In this document: piece by piece, positions 21,917-23,168 of the stretch
Numbering within the stretch: the first letter of the stretch is position 1
Layout: each line of letters starts with the position of its first letter
Assembly: GCA_937927435.1 (NCBI GenBank)
Contig: CALBDW010000122.1
Span: 1 to 23,168 of the forward strand
Source: an uncultured Bdellovibrionales bacterium
GTDB taxonomy: Bacteria; Bdellovibrionota; Bdellovibrionia; Bdellovibrionales; JAMPXM01
Direction: 5' to 3'
DNA: 23,168 bases
The notes under the pieces: model-generated
What the model was told of the DNA's origin: nothing
What the model saw: only the letters and a program-made list of their open reading frames with translations
The model's database searches: none
Program-made: the position numbers and the translations under genes

Positions 21917-23155
21917 ATGTGGAAGCTTGAAGTTGTTACTAAGAACGAAGATCAGTCGACATATGATCTGGCGCTGAAGAGTCTGAAAGCGCTCAAGGCT
22001 CGCGAAGATCTGGGCTTCTTCAAGCTCCCTCAACGTACGGGGCTTTGGGCGTCGGCGGAAGCGCGTGCGCGCGAGCTCCGTAAGCAATGCGACTCGATGG
22101 TCGTTCTCGGCATGGGTGGTAGCGCGCTCGGCGGCCGAGCGCTGACGCACGCCCTAAAAAAATGGAACAGTAGTCATAACGTGGAGTTCATCGACAACGT
22201 CGATGCGGACCGCTTCTGGCGTTGGCTCAAGAGTCGCCCTAAGCCGGAGCAAATCCACTGGGTGATTGTCTCCAAGAGCGGCAATACGATCGAGACGCTT
22301 ACTATGGCGGAGTTCATCGACCAACACTTGCGCCAATCCGGTTTCAAGAAGCTCAGCGCGAACGCAACAGTGATCACTGAAAACGCCGATAACCCACTTG
22401 AACGTTGGGCGCGCCGCGAGTCGGTTCCGGCTCTCGAAATTCCGAAAGATGTCGGCGGACGCTTTTCCGTCCTCACACCTGTCGGAACCTTGCCGGCGGC
22501 CTTCTACGGGCTCGATATCGAAGCTCTGCGCGAGGGAGCCGAATGGGCGCTTCGACCCGAGCAAGAAGAATTGATCGCGCGTTTGACCGCGCAATCGCTT
22601 CTCAGTTTTGGACGCTCGGAATGGATCACTCTTTTCTGGTCGTACGCGGAAGGGCTCCGTGAGTTCGGTTTCTGGGTGCAACAGCTTTGGGCGGAGTCTC
22701 TCGGTAAAGCCAGGAATCGAGCGGGTGAAGCAGCGCCTCGCGTGAGTACGCCGATCCCTGCTGTTGGTTCGTCCGATCAGCATTCGATCCTCCAGCAAGT
22801 CATGGAAGGGACACCGGATAAATTTATTTGGTTTTTCCGGGTGAGGCAGTCGGAGAACGGAAGTCCTGTCCTGGAGAAAAATCTCTTCGACGGACAAAGC
22901 TTGATGGCCGGAAAATCCATGGGACGCCTCTTCGGAGCCATGGCGGACGCGACCCGCCAAGCCTTGGAAAGTCGGGGAGTCCAGAGTTTGACGTTGACGA
23001 GCGAACAGCTGGACGAACGGTCGATGGGGGCTTTGTTTATGCTGCTGGAATTGGTCGTCGGCGCCATCGGTGAGGCCCTCAATATCAACGCCTTCGACCA
23101 GCCTGGAGTCGAGTTGGGCAAAAAGTTGGCTCGCGAGGCTTTGAGCCGCTCCTAA
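21917..23155 (+). CDS. pgi: Glucose-6-phosphate isomerase
   Basis: Interconverts glucose-6-phosphate and fructose-6-phosphate in glycolysis and gluconeogenesis. At 412 residues it belongs to the shorter PGI type (the enterobacterial enzyme has about 550). Visible features are the sugar-isomerase start VLGMGGSALGG (about 63-73), the phosphate-binding loop SKSGNTIET (119-127), GGRFSVLTPVG (180-190), the catalytic Glu in QLWAESLGK (Glu260), the ring-opening His in GSSDQHSILQQ (His289), and the closing NAFDQPGVELGKK with the catalytic-loop Lys. GGGGGAG lies four bases before the ATG. It ends 13 bases before the window edge, so the downstream context is unknown. A bifunctional phosphoglucose/phosphomannose isomerase is less likely because the QPGVELGK end is classical PGI. 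Confidence 0.95.
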   Translation: MWKLEVVTKNEDQSTYDLALKSLKALKAREDLGFFKLPQRTGLWASAEARARELRKQCDSMVVLGMGGSALGGRALTHALKKWNSSHNVEFIDNVDADRFWRWLKSRPKPEQIHWVIVSKSGNTIETLTMAEFIDQHLRQSGFKKLSANATVITENADNPLERWARRESVPALEIPKDVGGRFSVLTPVGTLPAAFYGLDIEALREGAEWALRPEQEELIARLTAQSLLSFGRSEWITLFWSYAEGLREFGFWVQQLWAESLGKARNRAGEAAPRVSTPIPAVGSSDQHSILQQVMEGTPDKFIWFFRVRQSENGSPVLEKNLFDGQSLMAGKSMGRLFGAMADATRQALESRGVQSLTLTSEQLDERSMGALFMLLELVVGAIGEALNINAFDQPGVELGKKLAREALSRS

Positions 23156-23168
23156 ATGGTACGTCTTC

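Noticed and set aside
1..23168. tRNA or rRNA genes, CRISPR arrays, insertion sequences, prophage or defence genes
   Set aside because: No cloverleaf-like sequence, spaced repeats, transposase, integrase or known defence motifs were seen on either strand.

Overview
This window is a chromosomal segment from a Gram-negative, LPS-bearing bacterium. The evidence is a heptose-7-phosphate kinase, an O-antigen ligase/polymerase-like membrane protein, a class 2 (quinone-linked) dihydroorotate dehydrogenase and an EpmA/GenX-type synthetase. GC content is moderately high, and GTG and TTG starts with strong GGAGG-type ribosome binding sites are common. The gene mix (short HPF, single-chain GcvP, stand-alone HldE kinase, a secreted FGE-like protein) resembles Bdellovibrionota/Oligoflexia or other former deltaproteobacteria. 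That placement is inference, because the window holds no rRNA or other decisive marker.

Layout. Positions 1-5900 are on the minus strand: a possible zinc-ribbon protein cut by the left edge, a patatin-like lipase, a short ribosome hibernation factor, glycine dehydrogenase gcvP (with its terminator), then a two-gene unit of a coiled-coil protein with a histone-like basic tail and a stand-alone cyclic-nucleotide-binding protein with an acidic tail. At 6027-7364, on the plus strand, lies an EpmA/GenX-like synthetase with an unusual N-terminal extension; its 3' end overlaps a convergent HU/IHF gene by 17 bp. Positions 7794-12042 are a tight minus-strand cluster of Nudix hydrolase, two GT-B glycosyltransferases and an O-antigen ligase/polymerase-like protein. 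pyrD lies upstream of it, followed by glutamate dehydrogenase with a clear terminator. The gdh and hldE genes diverge from a shared 290-bp region with a credible promoter on each strand. Positions 14737-23155 are on the plus strand: heptose kinase, rlmN, a PfkB sugar kinase, an acidic coiled-coil protein, a large metallophosphoesterase, a secreted FGE/C-type-lectin-like protein and glucose-6-phosphate isomerase.

How the genes fit together. Most are housekeeping or envelope genes. Central nitrogen and carbon metabolism is represented by GcvP, Gdh, Pgi and PyrD. Translation is represented by HPF, the EpmA-like enzyme and RlmN. Surface polysaccharide is represented by the heptose kinase, glycosyltransferases, ligase/polymerase and possibly the metallophosphoesterase.

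The most interesting locus is 20719-21747. It encodes an exported, six-cysteine, FGE-fold protein without the FGE catalytic cysteines. Its last 35 residues have the layout of variable regions of diversity-generating retroelement (DGR) target proteins. No reverse transcriptase or template repeat is visible here, so if this is a DGR target it is a remote one. There are no rRNAs, tRNAs, CRISPR arrays, insertion sequences or phage genes, and no gene-free stretch longer than 300 bp.
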